Below, in pieces: positions 7,630-15,856 of a stretch of DNA of 37,788 bases. Location of the stretch: assembly GCA_017433725.1 (NCBI GenBank), contig JAFRGQ010000035.1, positions 1 through 37,788 on the forward strand, given 5' to 3'. This DNA comes from Lachnospiraceae bacterium. Its GTDB lineage: Bacteria > Bacillota > Clostridia > Lachnospirales > Lachnospiraceae. Both the position numbers and the translations under genes were made by a program. Numbering within the stretch: the first letter of the stretch is position 1; each line of letters begins with the position of its first letter. The notes under the pieces were generated by a model. That model saw nothing but the letters and a program-made list of their open reading frames with translations, had not been told where the DNA came from and did no database searches.

Positions 7630-8643
7630 TCATCCCCGCACAGCCTGCGAATTTTGGCGGAAAATTCTGTTGATCCGGAAAATCGAGTTTACAAAATAAA
7701 ATATCGGTGTTACAGATGCAACATAAACGACGACGCATGAAATCAACACACACAGAGCAAGCATCTGAATACCGCTTCCCAGATAGCGGTATAAATCGAG
7801 ATATTTGAACACATCTCTGATCAAACGGTGCACGATGTATATGCTGAGTGTCCGTTCTCCGACATATGTGATGAACAGCCTTTTTTTCGGGATGACATTC
7901 ATGAGCGAAAATGTCATGAGCGCCGAAATTCCGTACCAAAGCAGTCGATAAATGCATCCGGTCATGTGTGAAATGTCCAGAGCATCATAGGAGCTTTTTG
8001 CGTATATTATTTTAAGAAAATCCGATACTGCATCTCGCCAAAAGAACAGGACAGCAAAACAGGTGATTAAAACAGCCCATGAGAAGAACCTGCTCTTTCG
8101 GTTGATCTTTTTAATCCATGCACCGTCAAAATAGTATCCAGCCAGGAATGCAGGGAAGAAAACAATCACCCGGGACATTGAGAGAAAGCTGCCGCATTCC
8201 GGAAACATTCCGCACACCACAGCCGCCAAAATTGCGACCGGGATAGAAATTGCAGGACGTATGCGTGATACGAAAGGTATCAGCAGATACCAGAAGAACA
8301 TGGCCAACATATACCATGGCGCCCCGGTCACCTTATAAAGGATTTTTGGTCTGACTCCCTGCGTGAAAATAAACTCGATGATCTCAATGCAGATTGTAAA
8401 GAAGACAAATGTTACCAGAAAACCCGTCAGTTTTTCCTCTTTTCCTTTTTTTCGAACATAATTCTTGGATGTATATCCGGACACGAAAACAAAGGCCTGC
8501 ATGTGAAAAATATAGATCCAGTAATACAAGGCCCTGGTGAACTGCCCTTTAGCGGGTGCCGGCATAAGAAAATGTCCCAGGACGACAAGAAAAATCAGGA
8601 CGAACTTTAGATTATCCCAATAAGGATCGCGATGCTTTTGCAT
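7630..8643 (-). CDS. Membrane acyltransferase family 3 (fucose 4-O-acetylase-like)
   Basis: This 337-residue protein with about ten hydrophobic segments matches the integral-membrane acyltransferase 3 family, which O-acylates surface sugars or glycolipids using cytosolic acyl donors. The N-terminus has the family layout: RDPYWDNLKFVLIFLVVLGH, with the invariant His at the end of the first helix, then IYIFHMQAFVFVSGYTSK with the FxSGY motif. The C-terminal part carries ERTLSIYIVHRLI, also typical. Its sequence style is closest to the fucose 4-O-acetylase subgroup. Acceptor unknown. It is the first gene of the minus-strand run, with a promoter-like sequence about 60 bases upstream. Confidence 0.87.
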   Translation of the reverse strand: MQKHRDPYWDNLKFVLIFLVVLGHFLMPAPAKGQFTRALYYWIYIFHMQAFVFVSGYTSKNYVRKKGKEEKLTGFLVTFVFFTICIEIIEFIFTQGVRPKILYKVTGAPWYMLAMFFWYLLIPFVSRIRPAISIPVAILAAVVCGMFPECGSFLSMSRVIVFFPAFLAGYYFDGAWIKKINRKSRFFSWAVLITCFAVLFFWRDAVSDFLKIIYAKSSYDALDISHMTGCIYRLLWYGISALMTFSLMNVIPKKRLFITYVGERTLSIYIVHRLIRDVFKYLDLYRYLGSGIQMLALCVLISCVVVYVASVTPIFYFVNSIFRINRIFRQNSQAVRG

Positions 8644-8703
8644 ATTTTAACCACTTCTCACTCTGAAAAAACGTCAGAAAATGTATATCGTTTACCATGC
8701 CAC

Positions 8704-8733
8704 ATTATAGCGAAGAATTCTCTCGGTTTCCAA
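8704..8733 (-). promoter_or_regulatory. Sigma-A-type promoter for the minus-strand run
   Basis: On the minus strand TTGGAA (8728-8733) and a perfect TATAAT (8704-8709) are separated by 18 bases and point towards the acyltransferase gene. The rest of the 341-bp gap 8644-8984 is AT-rich. It holds TATAAT at 8839-8844 and TATGAT at 8895-8900 facing the esterase, but neither has a convincing -35 partner. Confidence 0.5.
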
Positions 8734-8984
8734 TCAGTCTGCGTAAACAGACAGTCAAATGTTGCGAAAAATCAGATGTACTAAGTCTGTTTGTTTTCTA
8801 AATTATTGCAGCCGAAGTAACGAAACAGTAACTAAAAATATAATTATCGTATTAGGTACAAAATGAATGAAAACAATGGTGTCAAAATCGATAGTATGAT
8901 AAAATGTATATAAGTACGAGCAAATGTGCAGTTATTTTCGATACACATAGGCACGTAAAGTTTTAAAAAAGGAGCAACTCGATT

Positions 8985-10259
8985 TTGAAACCAATTAAAG
9001 ATTTAAGATTAACTATCAACACATCCACAGAAAGTCTGATCAAGTTCGATGCCGATATTAAAAAATATGAAGTGACCGTTCCGACAGATTGCTTCGGAGC
9101 CCTTCTTAGACTGGATTATGAGCCTGAGTTTTATATAAGTATCCGTTCTGACCGCGATGCCGGAAGATTCGGCTATGCGGATCTTGACCCGAATATGGGA
9201 GATTATATCGCCGGCACTGAAATTCCATACTATGAATATTATGGCGGCTATATCATCCGCCTTGAGAAGAGAGAGGCTTTTTTTGAATATGATCTGGATG
9301 CAACCATTACGATAGATGTAGGCAGTACAGAGCATGGTACCGACCGCTATGAAATCCATATTCACAGGGATTCCGGAAAAAAACTCCGCGCTCTCTTTAG
9401 AGAAGAATCCTTCTATGACGGTGAATTCGACATTACAATGCCTTATTATTTATATGTTCCCACAAACTATGACCGGAGAAAGAAATATCCGTTAGTGATC
9501 GGTCTGCACGGAACAGGTGAGGTAATGGAGCCTATATGTGCAGTGTTGATGAAGACACAGATGGGGACTGCATTTGCAGAAGCTTCCGAAGCGGGAAATA
9601 ATGAATGCATTGTATTAATACCCAAGTGTAATGTTCGCTACGACGAGGATGATAACTGGACGACTCTTAATCAGTTCATTCGTCAGAGAACAGATTCTCC
9701 GTTCTGGCCGATGCCTCAACTCAAGGTAGCATGGAAACTGATAGAGCAGCTCATGAAAGATTATCGCATAGATGATAAGCGACTCTATCTTACAGGAATC
9801 TCTTCCGGAGCATTTGGTGCTTATGTAATGGCCATGGAGCATCCGGATACATTTGCGGCTTTGGTTCCTGTCGCAGGTGCTGCTAATCCCGAACGGATCG
9901 GCGCTTTGAAGCAATTGCCGATGTGGATCTTCCATGCATCTGATGACCCGGTGATCGTCCCATCCTATACGTTGGATCCGACGCTGGCATGTCTGGATAA
10001 AGCAGGTATCAAATATCGCCTGACCCGGTATCCGGAAAAGCAGATTTTCTGGCAGAGCGCTCATTTCTGCTGGGAAGTTGTCTATAAGGACAAAGAGCTT
10101 ATGGAGTGGCTGTTTTCACAGCGGCTCGGAGGACTTAAGAAAATCAGGAGAAAAATAGGAATCCATTCCGGTGATAAAAAAGAGGGTCAAGCAATTAATG
10201 ATGAAATTAATGAGATGGCCGCTCAGGCAATTGAAGCAGCTGAGTTTAAAGCGCTGTAA
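8985..10259 (+). CDS. Alpha/beta-hydrolase esterase with N-terminal beta domain
   Basis: This 424-residue predicted serine esterase resembles PHB-depolymerase-like or peptidase-S9-type esterases. Residues 1-130 form a beta-rich domain. The hydrolase domain starts near LYVPTNYDRRKKYPL, with oxyanion motif LHGTG (174-178), nucleophile elbow GISSG (Ser273), acid around ASDD (320-321) and His360 in SAHFCWE. The start codon is TTG at 8985: AAGGAG at 8969-8974 lies ten bases upstream and no ATG is nearby. There is no signal peptide, so it should act in the cytosol. It is followed on the same strand by the condensation, carrier and ligase genes. It could release or edit acyl groups made by that cluster, but this is inference from neighbourhood. 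Confidence 0.8.
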   Translation: MKPIKDLRLTINTSTESLIKFDADIKKYEVTVPTDCFGALLRLDYEPEFYISIRSDRDAGRFGYADLDPNMGDYIAGTEIPYYEYYGGYIIRLEKREAFFEYDLDATITIDVGSTEHGTDRYEIHIHRDSGKKLRALFREESFYDGEFDITMPYYLYVPTNYDRRKKYPLVIGLHGTGEVMEPICAVLMKTQMGTAFAEASEAGNNECIVLIPKCNVRYDEDDNWTTLNQFIRQRTDSPFWPMPQLKVAWKLIEQLMKDYRIDDKRLYLTGISSGAFGAYVMAMEHPDTFAALVPVAGAANPERIGALKQLPMWIFHASDDPVIVPSYTLDPTLACLDKAGIKYRLTRYPEKQIFWQSAHFCWEVVYKDKELMEWLFSQRLGGLKKIRRKIGIHSGDKKEGQAINDEINEMAAQAIEAAEFKAL

Positions 10260-10323
10260 ACACGAAATAATCCACAATCGACTTTTGGCGTTTTAATCAG
10301 AGGATTTTCATAAATGAATAAAA

Positions 10324-10376
10324 CCGGCATAGTGCCGGCCTGAAAATTGCTGCTGCTTCTTAATCAGAGCAGCAGC
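10324..10376. other. Two hairpins between esterase and condensation genes
   Basis: CCGGCA/TGCCGG (10324-10329 with 10333-10338) is followed by a perfect 9-bp stem at 10349-10357 with 10368-10376. Neither has a T-run, so they look like processing or partial attenuation structures, not full terminators. Confidence 0.35.
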
Positions 10377-10402
10377 TGATAAAGCACTATAGGAGGAACA
10401 AG

Positions 10403-11794
10403 ATGGAAAAAACACTTTATCCCCTGAACGTAGGACAGATGCTGCAATATCTGCCCATACGGGAGACAGGTACCCAGCGTTGCTGCAACATCAGCGTCTT
10501 TTCCGGTCTGCAGTTTGAGATTGATTTCGATCTGCTCAAAAGATGCATCAAGGACGAGTTCAAGCGTTACGAATGCCTTCGCCTCCGTTTTACGGCACCG
10601 GATGAAGATGGAAATGTACAGCAGTATATCGCAGATCGGGACGACCGGGAAGTTCCGTATCTGGACCTGTCTAACATGACCATGAAAGAAGCGGACGCTT
10701 ACCTGCAGGAGAAGACTTTCGAAGAATTCAATGACCCGGATATTCCGATGGTTGAGATTACGATGGTACGCATGCCTGAAGGATATAACGGTATGTATAT
10801 CCACATCGATCATCGTCTGGTAGACTCTTCGGGTCTTATCGTCATGGTCAACGATATTATGGAACTTTATTGCCACTACCGCTTCGGCTCTGAGTATCCG
10901 AAACCGCTGGCTTCTTTCGAGGAAGTTCTGATTAGCGATCTCAAGAAAGCTCAGAACACGAAACGTCAGGCAAAAGACGAGAAATTCTGGCATGATTACC
11001 TCACCGAGGACGGCGAACCGATTTATGCCGATATCAGAGGTCCGCGTATATTGCAGGAGAGCAGAAGAAATCACGGTGACAAGTCACTGCGTGTGGCGGA
11101 TGTTGAGACGAAAGACCGTTCCGTTGGCGTAGCAGATTTCCATCTTGAGCCGGAAGCAACACAGCAGCTCCTGGACTTCTGCGCAATGCACAGTGTTACC
11201 ATGACGAACCTGATTCTGCTTGCGATGAGAACATATCTGTCAAAAACGAACGGCGGACAGGAAGACATCACCCTCAGGAACTTTGTATCACGCAGATCAA
11301 CTATGGCTGAGTGGACGTGTGGAGGAAGCCGTGTATTATCCTTCCCGTGTCGCACCATTATAAGTCCGGATACTGAATTCCTGGATGCTCTTTATGAACT
11401 TCAAAATGTCCAGAATAAAGTGTATCTCCATTGCAATTATGACCCGATTGCAGTTGATAAGATGCTGAAAGATCTTTACGGTGCACCGGATAAAACCGAG
11501 TACATTTCCATGTCATTGACTTATCAGCCCATGCCGGTACGTGTGCAAAATGAACATCTTGTAGGTATCAAGACGCGGTCGGTCTGGTATCCCAACGGTG
11601 CAGCTACAAAGCAGATCTACCTTACTGTGACTCACAGTTCAAACGATGGCGGACTCATCTTTGATTATCACTATCAGAAAGCTGTTCTGTCGTATGATGA
11701 CATTCAGAAGCTGTACTATTACATGATGAAGATGATGTTCCGGGGCGTCAGAGAGCCGGATGTTACGATCGGTGAACTGATTTCCACCACTTAA
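10403..11794 (+). CDS. Stand-alone condensation-domain (acyltransferase) protein
   Basis: This 463-residue protein has the size and plan of one NRPS condensation domain, a two-lobed chloramphenicol-acetyltransferase-like fold that joins a carrier-bound acyl group to an amine or alcohol. The active-site segment is HIDHRLVDSSG (134-144). Against the HHxxxDG consensus the second, catalytic His is kept (His137) and Asp141 is kept, but the first His is Asp136 and the Gly is Ser142. GGSRVLSFPCRT near residue 310 matches the region that in condensation domains lines the acceptor channel. No other module is attached. AGGAGG-type ribosome site precedes the ATG. The carrier protein and ligase genes follow, so it probably transfers the acyl group from that carrier. 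Donor and acceptor are unknown. Confidence 0.78.
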   Translation: MEKTLYPLNVGQMLQYLPIRETGTQRCCNISVFSGLQFEIDFDLLKRCIKDEFKRYECLRLRFTAPDEDGNVQQYIADRDDREVPYLDLSNMTMKEADAYLQEKTFEEFNDPDIPMVEITMVRMPEGYNGMYIHIDHRLVDSSGLIVMVNDIMELYCHYRFGSEYPKPLASFEEVLISDLKKAQNTKRQAKDEKFWHDYLTEDGEPIYADIRGPRILQESRRNHGDKSLRVADVETKDRSVGVADFHLEPEATQQLLDFCAMHSVTMTNLILLAMRTYLSKTNGGQEDITLRNFVSRRSTMAEWTCGGSRVLSFPCRTIISPDTEFLDALYELQNVQNKVYLHCNYDPIAVDKMLKDLYGAPDKTEYISMSLTYQPMPVRVQNEHLVGIKTRSVWYPNGAATKQIYLTVTHSSNDGGLIFDYHYQKAVLSYDDIQKLYYYMMKMMFRGVREPDVTIGELISTT

Positions 11795-11821
11795 CCAATC
11801 TGAGAGAATAAAACATCCGGT

Positions 11822-11899
11822 GGATCATAGACGTCCGCAGCTGAAGGAGCCTGGACCGCGCACGTCGTGGCAAGAACGCCGAGAAGTTTTTGAAATTTT
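11822..11899. repeat. GC-rich structured dispersed repeat, copy C (inverted)
   Basis: This stretch aligns with the reverse complement of copy A (4934-5025): it keeps AGACGT, CGCAG, CTGAAGG, the run ACCGCGCACGTCGTGG and CAAGAACGCCGAG, with a few substitutions and a short deletion in the inner hairpin. It lies between the condensation and carrier protein genes, inside what looks like one transcription unit. Confidence 0.6.
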
Positions 11900-12025
11900 C
11901 AAAATAACCGAAGCACATGAGTTAATAAGTAATCTTATTCTGCATTCGATTCGGAGGCAGGGTAAGTTATGACGTTCCGCAGCAGGACGTTTTAAAGAAA
12001 AAAGAAAACAAACAGGAGGACTATT

Positions 12026-12265
12026 ATGGATCGCAAACAGGAATTTTTGGAAATCGTTGCCAAGTACTGTGATAAAGATGTATCGGAGCTGACGGAAGAC
12101 ATGCGCTTCCGTGAAGATCTCGGCTTTAATTCATTGAGCTTCATGACATATCTCGGAGATCTCGAAGACACTTTTGATGTAGAACTTGATGAGGAGGGAG
12201 CACTCCAGATCACGACCATCGGTGAGGCTCTCGACTACATGAACACTCTGCTTCCCGAGGAATAA
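12026..12265 (+). CDS. Acyl carrier protein
   Basis: This 79-residue acidic protein has the four-helix carrier-protein pattern. The phosphopantetheine attachment site is DLGFNSLSF, with Ser36. AACAGGAGGACT places a perfect ribosome site seven bases before the ATG. It differs from housekeeping fatty-acid ACP in context: no fab or acpS gene is nearby. It lies between a condensation-domain gene and an acyl-AMP ligase 39 bases downstream, so it is probably the dedicated carrier loaded by that ligase. A 4'-phosphopantetheinyl transferase is not in the window and must come from elsewhere. Confidence 0.92.
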   Translation: MDRKQEFLEIVAKYCDKDVSELTEDMRFREDLGFNSLSFMTYLGDLEDTFDVELDEEGALQITTIGEALDYMNTLLPEE

Positions 12266-12304
12266 ATAACGTCTGAGACCTTTTGCGAGAAAAGGAGAAA
12301 AATC

Positions 12305-13867
12305 ATGGCCAATGAACACATTATTGCAAATCTGCTGGAGAATACGGTCGAAAAATATCCGGATACTCCTGCTGTCCGTTGGATCGTAAGGAAACAGATT
12401 CCCGAAAAAACGTATGCGGAGTTGAACAGTGACAGAAATAAAGTAGCGTCAGCTCTCCTGAAAAATGGATTCGAAGGCAAGCAGGTTGCGATGATCGGAA
12501 GTGGTTCCTATGAGTGGATCGCTACGTATCTCGGAATTGTAAGTACGAAAATGACCGCTGTACCTCTCGATCCGTTGCTTCCGCCGTTGGAACTCTGTGA
12601 TCTGATAAACCGCTCGGATTCAGAAGCTCTTTTCGTCGCTCCGAAACTTGCGTCGCTGATCGATATAGTCAAAGCGAATTGCCCGGCTGTTCGTCTTTAT
12701 GTAGTCCTGAATCAGGAGCCGTCAAAGGATCCCTCGATTCTCTCATTTAAAGAGTTTATAGCAGATGAGAGCGGGGAAGCGATCCCAGACGAAAAGCGTC
12801 CGGAGCCTGATGACGTCTGTACTATTATTTTCACGTCCGGCACGACAGGAAAGCCGAAAGGTGTTATGCTGAGCCAGCGAAATCTATATGATGATGTGAC
12901 GAATGTTATTGTGAATTTCGATCCGGGCACAACGATGCTTTCAGTACTGCCGGTACATCACGCATACTGCCTTGTCATGGACTGGCTGAAAGGCTTTTCT
13001 CTCGGTGCAACGATTTATATCAACGATACGCTGCTCCATATGCTGAGAAATATAGGAATTGTTCAGCCGCAGATTCTGCTCATGGTTCCGCTTATGATCG
13101 AGACGATCGGAAAGCGCCTTGCGGCTGTGGACTCCGACGTTCCGAAGAGAGATATTGCAAAGCAGGTACTCGGTGAGAACCTTGAATACATTTTCTCCGG
13201 CGGTGCGCATCTTGATCCCGCATATATCACATTGTTCGAAGAGTATGGAATCAAGGTCTGCGAAGGCTACGGTATGAGCGAATGCTCACCTACAATCAGT
13301 ACCAACGGTCAGAATGGCAATAAGCCCGGATCTGTCGGAAAGGTCCTTGCAAATATGGAGATTCGCTTTGTGGACGGAGAAATCCAGGTCAAGGGTTCCA
13401 ACGTCATGAAAGGCTATTACAAGATGCCGAAAGAGACAGAAGAGGCGTTCATGGACGGCTGGCTTCGCACAGGCGACTTGGGACGTATCGATGAGGACGG
13501 ATATCTGTATATAACAGGACGTCTGAAGAATCTCATTATTCTCAGCAACGGTGAAAATGTATCACCGGAAGAAATTGAGAATGTGATGCTGACAGATGAT
13601 CTCGTAGGCGAGGTCGTTATTGCCGGCGAAGAGAACGGACTTGCGGCACGTATTTATCCGGATGCCGATGTCGCGGAAGCCAGAGGACTTTCTCCTGAAG
13701 AAGTCGCGGCAGCCCTGCAGGGAATTCTGGATGCGTACAATAAAACACAGCCTTCTTATCGAGCGATTACTTCCCTCAAAATCAGGAAGTACCCGTTCAT
13801 AAAGAACTCTACAAAGAAGATCATCCGTGCAAAGATGGATATTGACGAAGCACCGGCTGAAGCTTAA
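12305..13867 (+). CDS. Acyl-AMP ligase (AMP-binding, fatty-acid/acyl-ACP ligase-like)
   Basis: This 520-residue ANL-superfamily enzyme activates a carboxylic acid as an acyl-adenylate and passes it to a thiol, here most likely the neighbouring carrier protein. Motifs in order are the P-loop TSGTTGKPKG (177-186), LPVHHAY (215-221), GYGMSE (321-326), RTGD (388-391), the hinge GRLKN (405-409) and the C-terminal catalytic lysine region NSTKKIIR (Lys504/505). The LPVHHAY segment and overall style are closer to fatty-acyl or long-chain ligases than to amino-acid adenylation domains, so a fatty or other simple acid is my best guess. A strong ribosome site (AAAAGGAG) precedes it. A terminator 27 bases after the stop ends the cluster. 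Confidence 0.9.
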   Translation: MANEHIIANLLENTVEKYPDTPAVRWIVRKQIPEKTYAELNSDRNKVASALLKNGFEGKQVAMIGSGSYEWIATYLGIVSTKMTAVPLDPLLPPLELCDLINRSDSEALFVAPKLASLIDIVKANCPAVRLYVVLNQEPSKDPSILSFKEFIADESGEAIPDEKRPEPDDVCTIIFTSGTTGKPKGVMLSQRNLYDDVTNVIVNFDPGTTMLSVLPVHHAYCLVMDWLKGFSLGATIYINDTLLHMLRNIGIVQPQILLMVPLMIETIGKRLAAVDSDVPKRDIAKQVLGENLEYIFSGGAHLDPAYITLFEEYGIKVCEGYGMSECSPTISTNGQNGNKPGSVGKVLANMEIRFVDGEIQVKGSNVMKGYYKMPKETEEAFMDGWLRTGDLGRIDEDGYLYITGRLKNLIILSNGENVSPEEIENVMLTDDLVGEVVIAGEENGLAARIYPDADVAEARGLSPEEVAAALQGILDAYNKTQPSYRAITSLKIRKYPFIKNSTKKIIRAKMDIDEAPAEA

Positions 13868-13868
13868 G

Positions 13869-13892
13869 CACAAGTATTGCGCGATGAAGAAT
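13869..13892. repeat. 24-nt dispersed repeat shared with 5096-5119
   Basis: Starts two bases after the ligase stop codon and matches 5096-5119 at 23 of 24 positions, including GTATTGCGCGATGAAGAAT. It directly precedes the terminator stem. This seems to be one arm of the inverted-repeat element seen intact at 5021-5123. Confidence 0.6.
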
Positions 13893-13893
13893 T

Positions 13894-13934
13894 AAGCCAT
13901 TCCCACCGGCAGGCATGCTATGGGAATGGCTTTT
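13894..13934 (+). terminator. Intrinsic terminator after the acyl-AMP ligase
   Basis: A perfect 12-bp stem (AAGCCATTCCCA at 13894-13905 with 13921-13932) closes a 15-nt loop. The stem's last two bases are T and two more follow, so the T-run is short. It marks the end of the esterase-to-ligase cluster. Confidence 0.75.
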
Positions 13935-13952
13935 CGTTAACAGGAGAAAAAT

Positions 13953-14348
13953 ATGGGAAAATATTTGGAGAGAGCAAAAGAACTGAGAGCTTCAAATGAA
14001 CGTCATTATAACTGTACACAGGCTGTTGTAATTCCGTTTTCAGAGCTGCTCGGAATCGATGAAGAAACAGCTTTCCGTCTGGGTTCCAACTTTGGCAGCG
14101 GAATGAGGACCGGCTCGGTATGTGGCGCCATTACCGGCGGTCTGATGGTTCTTGGAATGTTGGGAAAGGATAAGCCGTCTGATGCGTCGGGTTTTATTCG
14201 CAGAATTCGCGATAACCATGATGGGATGACGATGTGTGCAGATCTTCTTAGGGTCAACGCGCAGCGGGGCGGAAACAAAAAAGAGCACTGTGACGGTATG
14301 GTCTATGAATCCGTAGAGATTCTGGAGGAAGTGCTTGGTCTTTCATAA
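13953..14348 (+). CDS. C_GCAxxG_C_C family protein
   Basis: This 131-residue cytosolic protein belongs to the small cysteine-rich C_GCAxxG_C_C family, common in anaerobes and thought to be redox-active or metal-binding; no reaction is established. The pattern is visible: Cys in YNCTQAV, then GMRTGSVCGAITGG (family core), CADLLR and EHCDGMVYES. CAGGAG lies six bases before the ATG. It begins 18 bases after the terminator of the ligase cluster and 42 bases before an AraC-type regulator, so it may be co-transcribed with the regulator. A role in the hexuronate locus cannot be argued from the sequence. Confidence 0.85.
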   Translation: MGKYLERAKELRASNERHYNCTQAVVIPFSELLGIDEETAFRLGSNFGSGMRTGSVCGAITGGLMVLGMLGKDKPSDASGFIRRIRDNHDGMTMCADLLRVNAQRGGNKKEHCDGMVYESVEILEEVLGLS

Positions 14349-14390
14349 GAAGAATTCAGCGTTGTATTAAGTTACATAAGAGGTGTATCC

Positions 14391-15296
14391 ATGAAAAAGA
14401 GGCTGCGTTCAGATTTCAACAGACGCCAGTACATGCTGTCTCAGGACTATGAGATCTATTATTATGAGGATCTTCACCATATGAATGTAGATCCGCATGT
14501 TCATACGTATTATGAGTTCTATGTTTATCTGGACGGAGACGTTGATTTTGAGATAGAAGGCAGGAAAAACAAGCTGATAAAAGGCGATTGCATTCTTGTT
14601 CCTCCGGGAATAGAACACCGCGCATTTGTCAATAATCCCGATATCGCTTACAGGCGTGTCATTGTCTGGACATCACCTGAGTATATGGAGAACCTGATTG
14701 AAAGATATGAGGAATTCGGCTGTCTGAAAGAACATTTTCAGGATTCGAGCGGCTATCTGTTCCACACAGACCCGATTACATTCAACAGCATCTGGGGCAA
14801 GGTCGTGAGCATGCTTGAAGAGCTGAACGGGAACAGCTATGGAAGGGAAACAGCAGTAGAACTCAAAATGCAGGAAATGCTTCTCGATATAAGCAGGTTA
14901 GTTCACGCCGCTTCCAGCCCGGAGCACCCTGAAACAGAGAAGACCCTGTATCAGAGTCTTCTTGAGTATATAGACAGCCACTTGGATGAGAAATTGACGC
15001 TTGATCGGCTGAGCGAGGTCTTCTATGTCAGCAAATATCATATTGCTCATGTTTTCAAAGAAAACCTTGCAATTTCCGTTCATCAATATCTGCTCAAAAA
15101 AAGGCTCGCATCCTGCAGAGAAGCGCTGCTGCTCGGAGAGAAGATAAGCGAGGTATATACCAATTACGGTTTCAGAGATTATCCGGGTTTTTTTAGGGCT
15201 TTTAAAAAGGAGTACGGTCTGTCGCCTCAGGAATATCGCAAACTTTACGCTGTCAGGAACCATTCTATGGATATAGCCGAGAATAAAAAACCATGA
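14391..15296 (+). CDS. AraC family transcriptional regulator with N-terminal cupin
   Basis: This 301-residue DNA-binding protein has a sensor domain and a C-terminal double helix-turn-helix. The N-terminal part shows the cupin pattern HVHTYYEFYVYLDGDVDFEIEG followed by KGDCILVPPGIEHRAFV, which in this family binds a small molecule, often a sugar. The C-terminal hundred residues have LTLDRLSEVFYVSKYHIAHVFKE (first HTH) and GFRDYPGFFRAFKKEYGLSPQEYRK (second HTH, family signature). It lies directly beside kdgF, uxuA, uxuB and the TRAP genes, so it is the likely sugar-acid sensor of that locus; this is inference. A GAGGTG ribosome site precedes it and a strong terminator follows. Confidence 0.92.
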   Translation: MKKRLRSDFNRRQYMLSQDYEIYYYEDLHHMNVDPHVHTYYEFYVYLDGDVDFEIEGRKNKLIKGDCILVPPGIEHRAFVNNPDIAYRRVIVWTSPEYMENLIERYEEFGCLKEHFQDSSGYLFHTDPITFNSIWGKVVSMLEELNGNSYGRETAVELKMQEMLLDISRLVHAASSPEHPETEKTLYQSLLEYIDSHLDEKLTLDRLSEVFYVSKYHIAHVFKENLAISVHQYLLKKRLASCREALLLGEKISEVYTNYGFRDYPGFFRAFKKEYGLSPQEYRKLYAVRNHSMDIAENKKP

Positions 15297-15322
15297 ACCG
15301 CAACTTTTGCAATATGCACAAC

Positions 15323-15357
15323 AATCCTGTCAATTCCGCATTGGCGGGATTTTTTTT
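15323..15357 (+). terminator. Intrinsic terminator after the AraC regulator
   Basis: A 12-bp stem with two G-U pairs (15323-15334 with 15340-15351) around a TCCGC loop is followed by a T-run to 15357. Confidence 0.8.
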
Positions 15358-15418
15358 ATACTCTTTTTAGTGAAACGGACAGTAGTTCTACTACGGAAGG
15401 CGACAGCTTAGGAAGTGG

Positions 15419-15757
15419 TCAGTCTTTTACGAAATCTTCTCTGTATGGTGAGAAAATATCAAGAAGGACGCCAGCTTCAAGGCAGACACAACCGTGTACA
15501 ACTCCGTCGGTTTTGAGTAATGTATCACCTTCAGTAACTTCTCGTGTTGTATCACCGATCGTGAAAAGGAAACGACCGCTTTTTACATAGGTTATCTGAG
15601 TGTGCGGGTGGCTGTGCTTTTGGCCAACTGCATCTTTGGAAAAGGTATTTTCAACGACCATAATGTCATCTGAGTATGCCAGGACACGACGAACTACCCC
15701 TTCCCCGGCTTTTTCCGGCTCGATATCTTTGTAAAAGACCCAAACATCATTTTTCAT
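15419..15757 (-). CDS. kdgF: KdgF-like cupin (uronate ring-opening protein)
   Basis: KdgF helps convert the 4,5-unsaturated monouronate released from pectin or alginate-type polymers into its linear ketonized form. This 112-residue single-domain cupin matches it along its whole length. Metal-ligand positions are His48, His50 and Gln54 in KHSHPHTQITY, and His88 in GVVHGC. The C-terminal LLDIFSPYREDF phrase is very close to what I recall of KdgF. AAAGGAG lies eight bases before the ATG. It is transcribed divergently from uxuA and convergently to the AraC gene. Its place beside uxuA and a TRAP transporter supports uronate catabolism. A generic cupin is the alternative. Confidence 0.78.
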   Translation of the reverse strand: MKNDVWVFYKDIEPEKAGEGVVRRVLAYSDDIMVVENTFSKDAVGQKHSHPHTQITYVKSGRFLFTIGDTTREVTEGDTLLKTDGVVHGCVCLEAGVLLDIFSPYREDFVKD

Positions 15758-15786
15758 TTTTTATGCTCCTTTGCTTATGGAATGCA

Positions 15787-15807
15787 TGGCAAGCTTCGGG
15801 CTTACCA
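15787..15807. promoter_or_regulatory. Hairpin/dyad in the kdgF-uxuA divergent region
   Basis: TGGCAAGC (15787-15794) and GCTTACCA (15800-15807) are inverted at 7 of 8 positions around TTCGG. It lies 30 bases upstream of kdgF in the shared control region and could be an operator dyad or an RNA hairpin. Confidence 0.3.
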
Positions 15808-15856
15808 TATGGATCGCGAATCACGCTTTCAGCATAACGTTACATAAGTATTCTAA

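Noticed and set aside
8985-13867. Assignment of the ligase and ACP as DltA/DltC (D-alanylation)
   Set aside because: No DltB or DltD gene is present, the ligase resembles fatty-acyl ligases, and a condensation domain is not part of dlt.
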